A stretch of 64,000 nt of DNA. Origin: Shewanella denitrificans OS217 (GTDB lineage: Bacteria; Pseudomonadota; Gammaproteobacteria; Enterobacterales; Shewanellaceae). Numbering within the stretch: position 1 is the stretch's first letter; each line of letters opens with the position of its first letter. Position numbers and translations under genes: made by a program. The notes below the pieces were generated by a model. It had not been told where the DNA came from. It did not search any database and was given only the letters and a program-made list of their open reading frames with translations. Where the stretch lies: assembly GCF_000013765.1 (NCBI RefSeq), contig NC_007954.1:1116001-1180000 (forward strand), written 5' to 3'. Shown piece by piece: positions 44,693-54,023 of the stretch.

Positions 44693-45439
44693 ATGACAAT
44701 TACATTTCTCGATGGTTTGGCGTTATTTTGCTTTATAGGCTCTTGGTTGGGCTATACGTTTTTTGCCAGAAAGAAAGCAAAGAACACTAACTGTATTGCA
44801 CGCTGTCTGCACCAGCATAGGATCCATTGGATGAGGATGCTGATGACGAAGGACATCAGAGTCAGTGAAGTGGCATTATTGGCAAATTTGGAGCGCAATA
44901 TTGCGTTTTTTGCCTCAACCACCTTGCTGGTGCTCGCTGGCGTATTGACGTTATTTGCTCAAGTCGACCAAGTAGAGGAGGTGATAGGCTCTATTCCTTA
45001 CTCGGCTAAAGCCGATCATGCACTCATGCAAGCAAAGCTTGCCTTATTAGCAGGAATATTTGTGATGGCATTTTTTCAGTTTACTTGGTCTATGCGGCAG
45101 TATGGCTTTTTGAATGTGATGATAGGCGCAGCACCGGTAGATAAAGATGGCAAGAATGAGTCGTTAAAAGCTTATGCCAAGCAGATGGCCACAGTGCAAG
45201 ATCAGGCGGCACACTCCTACAATTATGGCTTGAGATCTTACTATTTTTCCATTGCGGCACTGTGTTGGTTTTTCCACTCTTGGTTGCTCATAGCCGCCAG
45301 TTTATTCGTGGTTTATACCTTGTATCATCGTGAATTTAAATCTAAGGCCGTGGTGGCCATTACTGCCGCTCAAGGACATTTAGAGCAGTATATGGCATCG
45401 AATAATCACGATGTGCTTAAAGATGAACCGAAAGTCTAG
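44693..45439 (+). CDS. DUF599 family membrane protein
   Basis: Protein of 248 residues with four hydrophobic segments (about residues 5-22, 65-90, 115-135, 185-220). Family markers: HRIHWMRMLMTKDIRVSEV, LLANLERNIAFFASTT and YNYGLRSYYFSIAALCWF. The function of DUF599 is unknown. ATG 44693 chosen; an in-frame TTG 15 bases earlier is possible. Ends three bases from the convergent GGDEF-EAL gene. Confidence 0.82.
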   Translation: MTITFLDGLALFCFIGSWLGYTFFARKKAKNTNCIARCLHQHRIHWMRMLMTKDIRVSEVALLANLERNIAFFASTTLLVLAGVLTLFAQVDQVEEVIGSIPYSAKADHALMQAKLALLAGIFVMAFFQFTWSMRQYGFLNVMIGAAPVDKDGKNESLKAYAKQMATVQDQAAHSYNYGLRSYYFSIAALCWFFHSWLLIAASLFVVYTLYHREFKSKAVVAITAAQGHLEQYMASNNHDVLKDEPKV

Positions 45440-45441
45440 CT

Positions 45442-47478
45442 TTAAAGCGTAACGATTTCAGCGGTTTGCCCCGCCAGATACTTAGTTTCAAATTCATCTA
45501 ATGGCAGCGGCTGGCTAAAGAAAAATCCTTGCCCTATTGGGCAATTATGATCGTTAAGCCAACTGAGCTGCTCTTCATTTTCTATGCCTTCGGCAACGAT
45601 TTCCAGATTGAGCTGCTGGCCTAGCATCAAGATAGTTGAGGCAATAGCACTGTCATGAGGCAGGTCTGTGACGAAGCAACGGTCAATCTTCATGGTTGTG
45701 ATAGGCAAGTGTCGTAAATAAGATAAGGATGAGTAGCCTGTACCAAAATCATCCACGGCAATTCTAAAACCCGCTGATTTGAGTTGCTCCAGTTTTGCGA
45801 TGGCCTGCTCAATGTCGTTCATCAATGACGTTTCGGTAATCTCTATTTCTAGTTGTTCTGGGCGGATCTGATACCTGAGTGCTAATTGCTTAATATCAGG
45901 TACTAGGCTCGCATCGGCAAATTGCTGTGATGCCACATTGACCGCAATGGGGATGACATAGTTATATTTTCGTTGCCAATCTCGCAATACTTTACAGCTC
46001 TGCTCTATAACCCAGCGCCCGATGGGCACTATGATCCCCGTTTCTTCGGCCACCGGAATAAATGACATAGGGCTGATTAAACGGCCATCCTGTTGCCAAC
46101 GGATCAAGGCTTCACAGCTGACAACCTTATTGGTTTTCAAATCAAACTTAGGCTGAAAATACAGTACAAATTCATTATTTTTAAGGGCGTCATGTAACGA
46201 AGCTTCAGTTCGCAAACGCACTGCCGCTCTTTCTGTCATCTGCTGTTTAAAGAAGGCCCATTGATTGGAACCCGCCGCTTTGGCGCTGTACATGGCAATA
46301 TCGGCATGGCGAATAAGATCTTCTGCACTGGCACAATCATCGGGGTAAATGGAGATACCGATAGAGGCGGCAGGGTGAATAGAATGCTCATTAAGTTGGA
46401 TAGGCGTATTGAGTTGTGATAATAATTTACCTACGAAATCAGCGGCCTGTGATGGAGTCTGGATTTCATCGGCCAAGATCACAAACTCATCGCCACCCAA
46501 ACGTGCCACGCTGCCTTTGTCGCCTATGCCCCGCTCCAAAATACGCGCGATACGTGCAAGGAATTGATCGCCTATGGTATGGCCTAAGGAGTCATTGACG
46601 TTTTTGAACCTGTCTAAATCGATGAAGAAAATAGCAAAACTGCGCTTGTGCACTCGCGATCTTTGTATGGTGACGCTGAGCGTTTCTAGCAAAAGGGCGC
46701 GATTGGGCAAACCGGTTAGGGGATCTCTGGTGGCCATTTTTCTAAGTTTGTTCTGAGCTTGGCTAAATTGCAGTAAAATTTGATTAAATTTACTGGTAAC
46801 CAGTCCCAGTTCATCGTCTTTATGGGCAATAGATGCTGGCAATAAGTTTTCATCGGGATTATCTGGGTCAATCTTATCTATGGCCTCGCTAATTTTAGCG
46901 ATAGGCTGGGTCAGAAATCGATGGAAAACCAAGGAAAGCACTAAGGTGAGTAAAAGAGCTCGAGCTAAGGTGGCGATAAAGCTAAATTTAAGCTGACCAA
47001 AAAGATTATTGGTTAAAGAATGGGTATCATAAATAATGGTTAACGTGCCAATGAGTTGCAGCTCTTTATTGGCTTCAAAATAAAAGGGACGATACAAGGG
47101 GCGCGACGCTTGTTCCAAGTGTCCAAACAGAAATTCACTTAATGCGACATGGTAATCTTGAACTGATTCTTGGTTGTTGGCGACGGTGACAAACAGTGAA
47201 TTGTCATCGAGAGTGATGCTCGCCGAGCTGATATTGTCGACTTTCATGATCCCTTTTAAGGTCTGCTCTGCAAGCTTATCATCCAGTGCCCACACTGAGT
47301 TTGCTGCAGTCTGCTCCACAGAATCTAGCAGCTCAGTCTGCTCTTTCTCTAATTGATGCTTTGTGTCTATGCCTACCAACGCGACTTCAACAAAGAAGAT
47401 GGCGATGGCGAAAAACAGCGCAGTGAACACAACGAGATTAGTCTGTTTCCACGTTAGCGATTTAAAGCGTGCTGTCAT
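45442..47478 (-). CDS. HAMP-GGDEF-EAL cyclic-di-GMP protein
   Basis: Inner-membrane c-di-GMP turnover protein of 678 residues. Two transmembrane helices (about 13-36 and 155-180) flank a periplasmic sensor; a HAMP linker follows (about 180-235), then a GGDEF domain with intact RLGGDEFVIL and TRDPLTGLPNR, and an EAL domain with CEALIRWQ, the DDFGTGYSSL loop and GYxxxFSQPLP-like C-terminus. Both active sites look intact, so cyclase, phosphodiesterase or switchable activity is possible. ATG 47478 used; an upstream codon at 47508 lacks support. Confidence 0.92.
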   Translation of the reverse strand: MTARFKSLTWKQTNLVVFTALFFAIAIFFVEVALVGIDTKHQLEKEQTELLDSVEQTAANSVWALDDKLAEQTLKGIMKVDNISSASITLDDNSLFVTVANNQESVQDYHVALSEFLFGHLEQASRPLYRPFYFEANKELQLIGTLTIIYDTHSLTNNLFGQLKFSFIATLARALLLTLVLSLVFHRFLTQPIAKISEAIDKIDPDNPDENLLPASIAHKDDELGLVTSKFNQILLQFSQAQNKLRKMATRDPLTGLPNRALLLETLSVTIQRSRVHKRSFAIFFIDLDRFKNVNDSLGHTIGDQFLARIARILERGIGDKGSVARLGGDEFVILADEIQTPSQAADFVGKLLSQLNTPIQLNEHSIHPAASIGISIYPDDCASAEDLIRHADIAMYSAKAAGSNQWAFFKQQMTERAAVRLRTEASLHDALKNNEFVLYFQPKFDLKTNKVVSCEALIRWQQDGRLISPMSFIPVAEETGIIVPIGRWVIEQSCKVLRDWQRKYNYVIPIAVNVASQQFADASLVPDIKQLALRYQIRPEQLEIEITETSLMNDIEQAIAKLEQLKSAGFRIAVDDFGTGYSSLSYLRHLPITTMKIDRCFVTDLPHDSAIASTILMLGQQLNLEIVAEGIENEEQLSWLNDHNCPIGQGFFFSQPLPLDEFETKYLAGQTAEIVTL

Positions 47479-48043
47479 CTGGTCAATTCCATCTATACAA
47501 TGCGGCAAAATACAAATTAAACAAGTTTATAACATCTTATGCCTTTACTACTCAAACATTTGCAGCTCTACATAAGAATAACATTGATACTCAAGGCAAA
47601 ATGTATTGCTACACTAGCGTGAGTTAACTGTGAGTTATCGATTAAGCTGACTAAGAATTACTTTAGTGAACTCGGGCAAGTTTGTCATCTACTATTAAGT
47701 GTTTAGCGGTTTTTTATATGTGCCTTTGGGTGAATTGGCTTCATTAGCCTCAGCCTCTTGTTGTTAATTTTTTATAAGTGTAACCACAAGACTGCTTGTG
47801 GCAGGTGCAACTTTGTGTACGTTTATAGGCTTATAGCACCTGGTTGCGGGTGAAGTTGAGCTTTTTCGTCTGTGCTTTCGCTAAAACAGTTGTTTTTTAT
47901 ATGGATTTTTCGCAATAAATTACTAATAATTGCGATTTTAAGATATTTTTCACACATAGCTCGCGGCGCTATTTAACTCTGTAGGTTAATTGCAGTATAC
48001 TTGTGCGCGTAATTAAAGGTCATTAAATTAAGGAATGGGTCAC
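47479..48043. other. Long upstream region of pnp, 565 bp
   Basis: No gene. Two adjacent hairpins lie at 47784-47842 (listed separately) and a weak one followed by Ts at 47883-47898. The 3' half is AT-rich and probably holds the pnp promoter. Confidence 0.5.
47784..47842 (+). promoter_or_regulatory. Double stem-loop upstream of pnp
   Basis: CCACAAG-ACTG-CTTGTGG (47784-47801) is directly followed by CAGGTGC...GCACCTG (47802-47842). If transcribed, this resembles the stem-loops in the E. coli pnp leader that RNase III cuts to start PNPase autoregulation. It lies 200 bp before the start codon, so its place in the mRNA leader is uncertain. Confidence 0.4.
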
Positions 48044-50140
48044 GTGAATCCAATTGTAAAGAGTTTTGAGTATGGTCAACATACAGTCACCTTAGAAACA
48101 GGTGTTATTGCACGTCAAGCAGATGCTGCAGTTTTAGCAAGCATGGGCGATACCACAGTACTAGTTACTGTTGTTGGTAAAAAAGTAGCGGATTTAAGCC
48201 GTGACTTCTTCCCGCTAACTGTTAACTATCAAGAAAAAACCTACGCTGCGGGTAAAATTCCTGGCGGTTTCTTCAAACGTGAAGGTCGTCCATCAGAAGA
48301 TGAAACTCTGATTGCACGTCTTATTGACCGTCCTATTCGTCCTTTATTCCCTAACGGTTTTAAAAACGAAGTTCAAGTTATCATCACTGTGGTTTCTGTT
48401 GACCCACAAATCGAGCCAGATATTATTTCGATGATAGGTACTTCTGCGGCCTTAGCTATTTCTGGTATTCCATTCAGCGGCCCACTAGGTGCGGCGCGTG
48501 TGGGTTATATCAATGGCGAATACCTACTTAACCCAACAGTTGACCAGCTTGCAACAAGCTCACTTAACTTAGTGGTAGCAGGTACTAAAGCTGCGGTTCT
48601 TATGGTTGAATCTGAAGCCAAAGCCCTTGCAGAAGAAATCATGCTAGGCGCGGTAACTTACGGTCACGATCAACAACAAGTGGTTGTCGATGCGATTGCT
48701 GAATTTAAAGCAGAAGCTGGCAAGCCAACGTGGGATTGGACTGCACCAGTTCAAGATCAAGCGTTAGTCGCAAAAATCAAAGAGCTTGCAGAAGCTGGCA
48801 TGACAGATGCGTACCAAATTGAAGTTAAGCAAGACAGATATGTTCAAGTCGGTGTTGTTAAAGCTGCTGCAAAAGCGGCATTAGTTGCTGAAAATCCAGA
48901 TGTTGATACTCGTGAAGTAGATAACTTATTGGGTAGTCTAGAGAAAAACGTAGTACGTAGCCGCATCATCGCGGGTAAGCCACGTATCGACGGCCGCGAA
49001 CCAGACATGATCCGTGCGTTGAACGTATTAGCAGGCGTACTGCCACGTACTCACGGTAGTTCATTGTTTACCCGTGGTGAAACTCAGGCATTAGTGACTT
49101 GTACGTTAGGTACTGAGCGTGATGCACAGAAGATTGACAGCATCATGGGTGAGCGTACTAACCGCTTCATGCTTCACTATAACTTCCCTCCATACTCTGT
49201 TGGTGAAACAGGCATGGTAGGTTCACCTAAGCGCCGCGAAATCGGTCATGGTAAGTTAGCGTGGCGCGGTATGAATGCCGTTATGCCTACAGCTGAAGAA
49301 TTCCCATACAGCATCCGCGTAGTATCAGAGATTACTGAATCAAATGGTTCAAGCTCTATGGCTTCTGTTTGTGGTACTTCATTAGCATTGATGGATGCCG
49401 GCGTACCAATCAAGACTTCTGTTGCTGGTATTGCAATGGGTCTAGTTAAAGAAGGCGACGATTTCGTTGTACTTTCTGACATTCTAGGCGACGAAGATCA
49501 TTTAGGTGACATGGACTTTAAAGTTGCTGGTACTCGTGATGGTATTACTGCTCTGCAGATGGATATCAAAATCGAAGGCATCACTAAAGAAATCATGGAT
49601 ATCGCACTGCAACAAGCTTATGGCGCACGTGTTCATATCCTAAACGTGATGGACCAAGCGATTGGCACGCATCGTGGCGATATCTCTGCACATGCTCCAC
49701 GCATCACCACAATCAAGATCAACCCAGAGAAAATCCGTGATGTTATTGGTAAAGGCGGCGCGGTAATTCGTGCACTTACCGAAGAAACTGGCACGACTAT
49801 CGAGCTTGATGATGACGGTACTGTGAAGATTGCCTCTTCAAACGGTGAAGCGACTAAAGAAGCTATCCGCCGTATCGAAGAAATTACCGCTGAAGTTGAA
49901 GTGGGTCGTGTCTACAACGGTAAAGTTATCCGTATCGTAGATTTCGGTGCCTTCATTAACATTCTTCCTGGTAAAGATGGTTTAGTTCACATTTCACAGA
50001 TCAGTGATGAGCGCGTTGCTAACGTGTCAGATCATCTTGAAATGAACCAAGACGTTAAAGTTAAGGTCATGGAAGTGGATCGTCAAGGCCGCGTAAGATT
50101 GTCTATCAAAGAAGCACAAGAGAAAGTGGCTGCTGAATAA
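48044..50140 (+). CDS. pnp: Polyribonucleotide nucleotidyltransferase
   Basis: 3'-5' phosphorolytic exoribonuclease and degradosome component, 698 residues. Start GTG 48044 (NPIVKSFEYGQHTVTLETG, matching E. coli PNPase) with AAGGA nine bases upstream; ATG 48035 abuts that site. Two RNase PH-like domains (first: DFFPLTVNYQEKTYAAGKIPG; second: RFMLHYNFPPYSVGETG with catalytic Asp in GDMDFKVAGT), then KH (IRDVIGKGGAVIRAL) and S1 (GKVIRIVDFGAFINILPGK). Confidence 0.97.
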   Translation: MNPIVKSFEYGQHTVTLETGVIARQADAAVLASMGDTTVLVTVVGKKVADLSRDFFPLTVNYQEKTYAAGKIPGGFFKREGRPSEDETLIARLIDRPIRPLFPNGFKNEVQVIITVVSVDPQIEPDIISMIGTSAALAISGIPFSGPLGAARVGYINGEYLLNPTVDQLATSSLNLVVAGTKAAVLMVESEAKALAEEIMLGAVTYGHDQQQVVVDAIAEFKAEAGKPTWDWTAPVQDQALVAKIKELAEAGMTDAYQIEVKQDRYVQVGVVKAAAKAALVAENPDVDTREVDNLLGSLEKNVVRSRIIAGKPRIDGREPDMIRALNVLAGVLPRTHGSSLFTRGETQALVTCTLGTERDAQKIDSIMGERTNRFMLHYNFPPYSVGETGMVGSPKRREIGHGKLAWRGMNAVMPTAEEFPYSIRVVSEITESNGSSSMASVCGTSLALMDAGVPIKTSVAGIAMGLVKEGDDFVVLSDILGDEDHLGDMDFKVAGTRDGITALQMDIKIEGITKEIMDIALQQAYGARVHILNVMDQAIGTHRGDISAHAPRITTIKINPEKIRDVIGKGGAVIRALTEETGTTIELDDDGTVKIASSNGEATKEAIRRIEEITAEVEVGRVYNGKVIRIVDFGAFINILPGKDGLVHISQISDERVANVSDHLEMNQDVKVKVMEVDRQGRVRLSIKEAQEKVAAE

Positions 50141-50156
50141 GCCTGCTGACTTGCTT

Positions 50157-50187
50157 AAAAAGGAGATCATTTGATCTCCTTTTTTTA
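50157..50187 (+). terminator. Intrinsic terminator of pnp
   Basis: AGGAGATCA-TT-TGATCTCCT with A- and T-tracts. Confidence 0.93.
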
Positions 50188-50286
50188 TGCCTAAAAGAAT
50201 GAAAATATAATCGCTTATGCCATGGTTCTTATTTGCTTAGATTGCTATGATATTGAATATTAATAAATCCTCATAAGGTAGGGCTG

Positions 50287-51183
50287 ATGGAAGCTTTTTT
50301 TCGTGTCAAATTAAGTGCACTTTTCATCGTGACGTCAGTGTTCTTGTCAGCTTGCGTATCCACAACACCCTCAAACTCAATCGATGATGCCGTTGACGGC
50401 AAAGTCATGGTCGCGCCATTAGTGCCAGATTATAAACTCGAAGTGACCTTGGCTAAGCTCAATGAAATTCTTGGTACCATGGAACTCACTCGAGAGCAAA
50501 GAGCGCGCTTTCATTATGATCGCGGCGTAATTTACGACAGTGTTGGTTTGAGGTTACTCGGTCGAATCGATTTTCATCAAGCATTAAAATTACAACCAGA
50601 TTTAGCGGATGCGTATAATTTTATAGGAATTTATTACACTCAAGAAGGCGAGTTTGAGAGTGCTTATGAGGCGTTCGATGGAGTATTAGAGTTAGCGCCA
50701 GATTATGATTATGCTTTTTTAAACCGGGGTATCGCCTTGTATTATGGCGAGCGTAATCAGCTGGCAGTCGAAGACATGCAGGCATTTTATGACAGAGACC
50801 CCAGCGACGGTTACCGCGCGTTATGGCTCTATTTAATCGCAGAATCGGTAGAGAAAGAGCAAGCTGCTGTTCAGTTGCAAGGTAACAGACAGCAACTCAA
50901 TGATTCGGCCTGGTCTAGCGTATTGGTGGATTATTATTTAGGTAAGCTCACCAAGGAGCAGGTATTTCAAGCTGCTAAGGTCGACTTAACTAAACCCAGA
51001 GAATACGCTGAACGTCTCTGTGAAGCTTATTTCTATCTGGCAAAACGCGCCGCGATGAATCAAGAGTATCAACAGGCGGCTAATTATTACCGCTTGACCT
51101 TAGCGACCAATATCTATGATTTTGTTGAACACAGATATGCGCGCATCGAGCTGGCTAAAATGAGGCAACATTTAGGCGAGTAA
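50287..51183 (+). CDS. nlpI: Lipoprotein NlpI
   Basis: Outer-membrane lipoprotein adaptor of 298 residues; lipobox LSAC (Cys23). TPR-type repeats follow from about residue 70 (RFHYDRGVIYDSVGLRLLGR, AYNFIGIYYTQEGEFESAYE, AFLNRGIALYYGER). NlpI scaffolds peptidoglycan hydrolases and the Prc protease in E. coli. It follows pnp as in E. coli but behind a terminator. Confidence 0.95.
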   Translation: MEAFFRVKLSALFIVTSVFLSACVSTTPSNSIDDAVDGKVMVAPLVPDYKLEVTLAKLNEILGTMELTREQRARFHYDRGVIYDSVGLRLLGRIDFHQALKLQPDLADAYNFIGIYYTQEGEFESAYEAFDGVLELAPDYDYAFLNRGIALYYGERNQLAVEDMQAFYDRDPSDGYRALWLYLIAESVEKEQAAVQLQGNRQQLNDSAWSSVLVDYYLGKLTKEQVFQAAKVDLTKPREYAERLCEAYFYLAKRAAMNQEYQQAANYYRLTLATNIYDFVEHRYARIELAKMRQHLGE

Positions 51184-51202
51184 CCTTAATAAGTTGTAAC
51201 CC

Positions 51203-51233
51203 AAAAATGCATCTAATATAGATGCATTTTTTG
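51203..51233 (+). terminator. Intrinsic terminator of nlpI
   Basis: AAAAATGCATC/GATGCATTTTT with loop TAATATA. Confidence 0.88.
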
Positions 51234-51402
51234 TTTTAGCTATTGAAAAATCCTCTTTTAAACAGGAGTTGACGTTAATTCCTTGCCAGTATCAACCGCT
51301 GTTTAATAATGGTTCACGCTCTATGGTTGAGGTTATCTAGCTAATCATGGCTAATGACGCTATAATTTGCGCCATTTTTAGCGGCAAAAGTGCAAGGTCA
51401 TC

Positions 51403-52986
51403 ATGTTAGGTAATCACGCTGAGGTAGATATACGTCGTACCTTCGCCATCATTTCGCACCCCGATGCGGGTAAGACAACAATTACAGAAAAAGTATTGTT
51501 ATTCGGTCAAGCTATTCAAGTTGCGGGAACAGTAAAAGGCCGTGGCTCTAAGCAGCACGCTAAATCAGATTGGATGGAAATGGAGAAAGATCGTGGTATT
51601 TCTATTACCACATCTGTGATGCAATTCCCCTATAAAGATTGCCTAGTCAACTTACTTGATACTCCGGGTCACGAAGACTTCTCCGAAGATACTTATCGCA
51701 CCTTGACTGCGGTTGACTCTTGTTTGATGGTGATTGATGCTGCAAAAGGTGTAGAAGATCGCACCCGTAAGCTGATGGAAGTGACCCGCCTTAGGGATAC
51801 GCCTATTATTACCTTCATGAACAAGTGCGATCGTGATATTCGCGATCCCATGGAAGTCATGGATGAAGTTGAAAATGAACTTAAAATTGCCTGTGCGCCA
51901 ATTACTTGGCCAATAGGCTGTGGTAAATCCTTTAAAGGGGTTTATCACCTTCATCGCGATGAAACGATTTTGTATCAGTCAGGTCTTGGGCACATGATGC
52001 AAGAAGTACGCATAGTCAAAGGCTTAGACAACCCTGAGCTAGATAAGGCTATTGGTAGCGAGTTAGCCGAGCAACTGCGCGAAGAGCTTGAGTTGGTAAT
52101 AGGTGCCTCCCATGAGTTTGAGCTAGCGGCCTTCTTAAAAGGTGAGCTGACACCTGTGTATTTTGGTACGGCATTAGGTAACTTTGGTGTTGATCATATG
52201 CTCGATGGCTTGACTCAGTGGGCACCTAAGCCTCAGCCTCGTCAAACTGAAGTGCGTGAAGTGACCTCCCTCGATAGTGATTTTTCAGGATTTATCTTTA
52301 AAATCCAAGCGAATATGGACCCTAAACACAGGGACCGGGTGGCCTTTATGCGCGTGGTTTCAGGTAAATATGAAAAGGGCATGAAAATGCACCATGTTCG
52401 TGTCGGCAAAGATGTGCGTATTTCAGATGCATTAACCTTTGTCGCCGGAGACCGAGAGCAAGTTGAAGAAGCCTACCCAGGTGACATCATAGGCCTGCAT
52501 AACCATGGCACCATACAGATTGGTGATACCTTTACTCAAGGTGAAAAACTTAAGTTCACTGGTATTCCTAACTTCGCTCCTGAAATGTTCCGCCGCATTC
52601 GCTTAAAAGATCCATTAAAGCAAAAGCAGTTGTTAAAAGGTCTAGTGCAATTAGCCGAAGAAGGAGCCGTTCAGGTGTTTAGGCCGCTGGACAATAACGA
52701 TTTGATCGTCGGCGCCGTCGGTGTGCTGCAGTTTGAAGTAGTTGTGGGTCGCCTTAAAAGCGAATACAACGTTGAAGCTATTTATGAAGCTATTAACGTG
52801 TCCACGGCGCGCTGGGTTTACTGTAAGGATGAGCGTAAACTCGAAGAGTTTCGCCGTAAATGCAGTGTGAACTTAGCCCTAGACGGCGGTAATAACCTGA
52901 CCTATATCGCGCCGACTATGGTGAATTTAAACTTATCTATGGAGAGGTACCCTGATGTTGCGTTTGCAAAGACTCGGGAAAACTAA
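51403..52986 (+). CDS. prfC: Peptide chain release factor 3
   Basis: GTPase of 527 residues that recycles RF1/RF2 from the ribosome. P-loop SHPDAGKTT (residues 18-26), the switch region RGISITTSVMQF, DTPGHEDFSEDT and NKCDRD are intact, followed by the RF3-type C-terminal domains. Single gene with its own terminator. Confidence 0.97.
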   Translation: MLGNHAEVDIRRTFAIISHPDAGKTTITEKVLLFGQAIQVAGTVKGRGSKQHAKSDWMEMEKDRGISITTSVMQFPYKDCLVNLLDTPGHEDFSEDTYRTLTAVDSCLMVIDAAKGVEDRTRKLMEVTRLRDTPIITFMNKCDRDIRDPMEVMDEVENELKIACAPITWPIGCGKSFKGVYHLHRDETILYQSGLGHMMQEVRIVKGLDNPELDKAIGSELAEQLREELELVIGASHEFELAAFLKGELTPVYFGTALGNFGVDHMLDGLTQWAPKPQPRQTEVREVTSLDSDFSGFIFKIQANMDPKHRDRVAFMRVVSGKYEKGMKMHHVRVGKDVRISDALTFVAGDREQVEEAYPGDIIGLHNHGTIQIGDTFTQGEKLKFTGIPNFAPEMFRRIRLKDPLKQKQLLKGLVQLAEEGAVQVFRPLDNNDLIVGAVGVLQFEVVVGRLKSEYNVEAIYEAINVSTARWVYCKDERKLEEFRRKCSVNLALDGGNNLTYIAPTMVNLNLSMERYPDVAFAKTREN

Positions 52987-53018
52987 CCAGATATTCTAGT
53001 TTTGTCCCTTTTCTCTAC

Positions 53019-53044
53019 AAAAAGACGGTTAGCCGTCTTTTTTT
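53019..53044 (+). terminator. Intrinsic terminator of prfC
   Basis: AAAAAGACGG-TTAG-CCGTCTTTTT plus Ts. Confidence 0.92.
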
Positions 53045-53079
53045 ATATCTCTAGATTTATTATGCGGAGAAAGTAACCA

Positions 53080-53847
53080 ATGATTGACTCCCATGCTCAT
53101 CTTGATTTTGATGATTTTGACCACGACAGAACGCAGTTGTTTGCCGATATGAAGCGACAAGGCATCAGCTCGGCCATTTTACCTGGGGTCTCATCCCGTC
53201 ATTGGTCTAAACAGTTAACAATCGCGGCGCAATATGACTGTTATTATGCCCTTGGGATCCATCCCTGGTTTTGTCCTGATAATATCGAAACCGAAGTTGC
53301 GGCGTTGGCTCAATTAATCGAGCTTAATCGTAAAGACAATAAATTAGTGGCTGTAGGGGAGTGTGGTTTAGACAAACGCCATAAGCAAAGGGCTTTCTCT
53401 ACTCAAGTCGCCTTACTTGAGCGGCAGTTACAGCTGGCGATAAGCCATCAATTACCGGTTATTTTGCATTCGGTTCGGGCTCATAATGAGTTACTGGGCT
53501 TACTTAAGTGCTATCCCAATCCTAAGGGCGGGGTTATTCATGGTTTCTATGGCGGCCCTGAGTTGGCTAAGGCTTATATCGCCCTAGGTTATAAATTAGG
53601 TGTAGGCGGGCTCATCATGGACCCCAAGGCGAAGAAATTACGAGAAACAGTCGCTCAATTAGCGCCTGATTCTTTCCTCATAGAGACAGATTCACCGAAT
53701 ATGACCCCCATCAATGCAGTGAATTCGCGAAATTCTCCCTTAAATATCCCCAGTTTTGTGGCCGAAATCGCGTTTTTACAGAATAAATCAACTGTCTCTA
53801 TATTAGAACAGCTTGATGAAAATGTGGCGCAACTATTTGAGCTTTAG
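53080..53847 (+). CDS. TatD-family metal-dependent hydrolase (YjjV-like)
   Basis: Protein of 255 residues with the TatD amidohydrolase fold. Metal ligands: MIDSHAHLD (His5, His7), the Glu of VGECGLDKR, His in PVILHSVRAHNE, HGFYGG and the final Asp in LIETDSPNM. TatD proteins are 3'-5' DNA exonucleases in E. coli; YjjV-type members are less well characterised. It sits between prfC and the nucleoside genes. Confidence 0.9.
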   Translation: MIDSHAHLDFDDFDHDRTQLFADMKRQGISSAILPGVSSRHWSKQLTIAAQYDCYYALGIHPWFCPDNIETEVAALAQLIELNRKDNKLVAVGECGLDKRHKQRAFSTQVALLERQLQLAISHQLPVILHSVRAHNELLGLLKCYPNPKGGVIHGFYGGPELAKAYIALGYKLGVGGLIMDPKAKKLRETVAQLAPDSFLIETDSPNMTPINAVNSRNSPLNIPSFVAEIAFLQNKSTVSILEQLDENVAQLFEL

Positions 53848-54023
53848 TTGTTTTTGTTGGAACTAACTGGTGTTTTTGCAATTATTTTTCATAAGGGGTT
53901 GAAATTTAGCTTTAAAAATTTGATCTAAACAACGATTTTCATTTCATGCTCAGTTATAATCATCGGCGGAAAAGGTGAGTTAACAACATTTAATAAAAAT
54001 GTTAACAAAAAGGGTGATGATTT

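Noticed and set aside
47883..47898. Terminator upstream of pnp
   Set aside because: The stem AAAACA/TGTTTT is too weak; it is kept only as a note in the region description.
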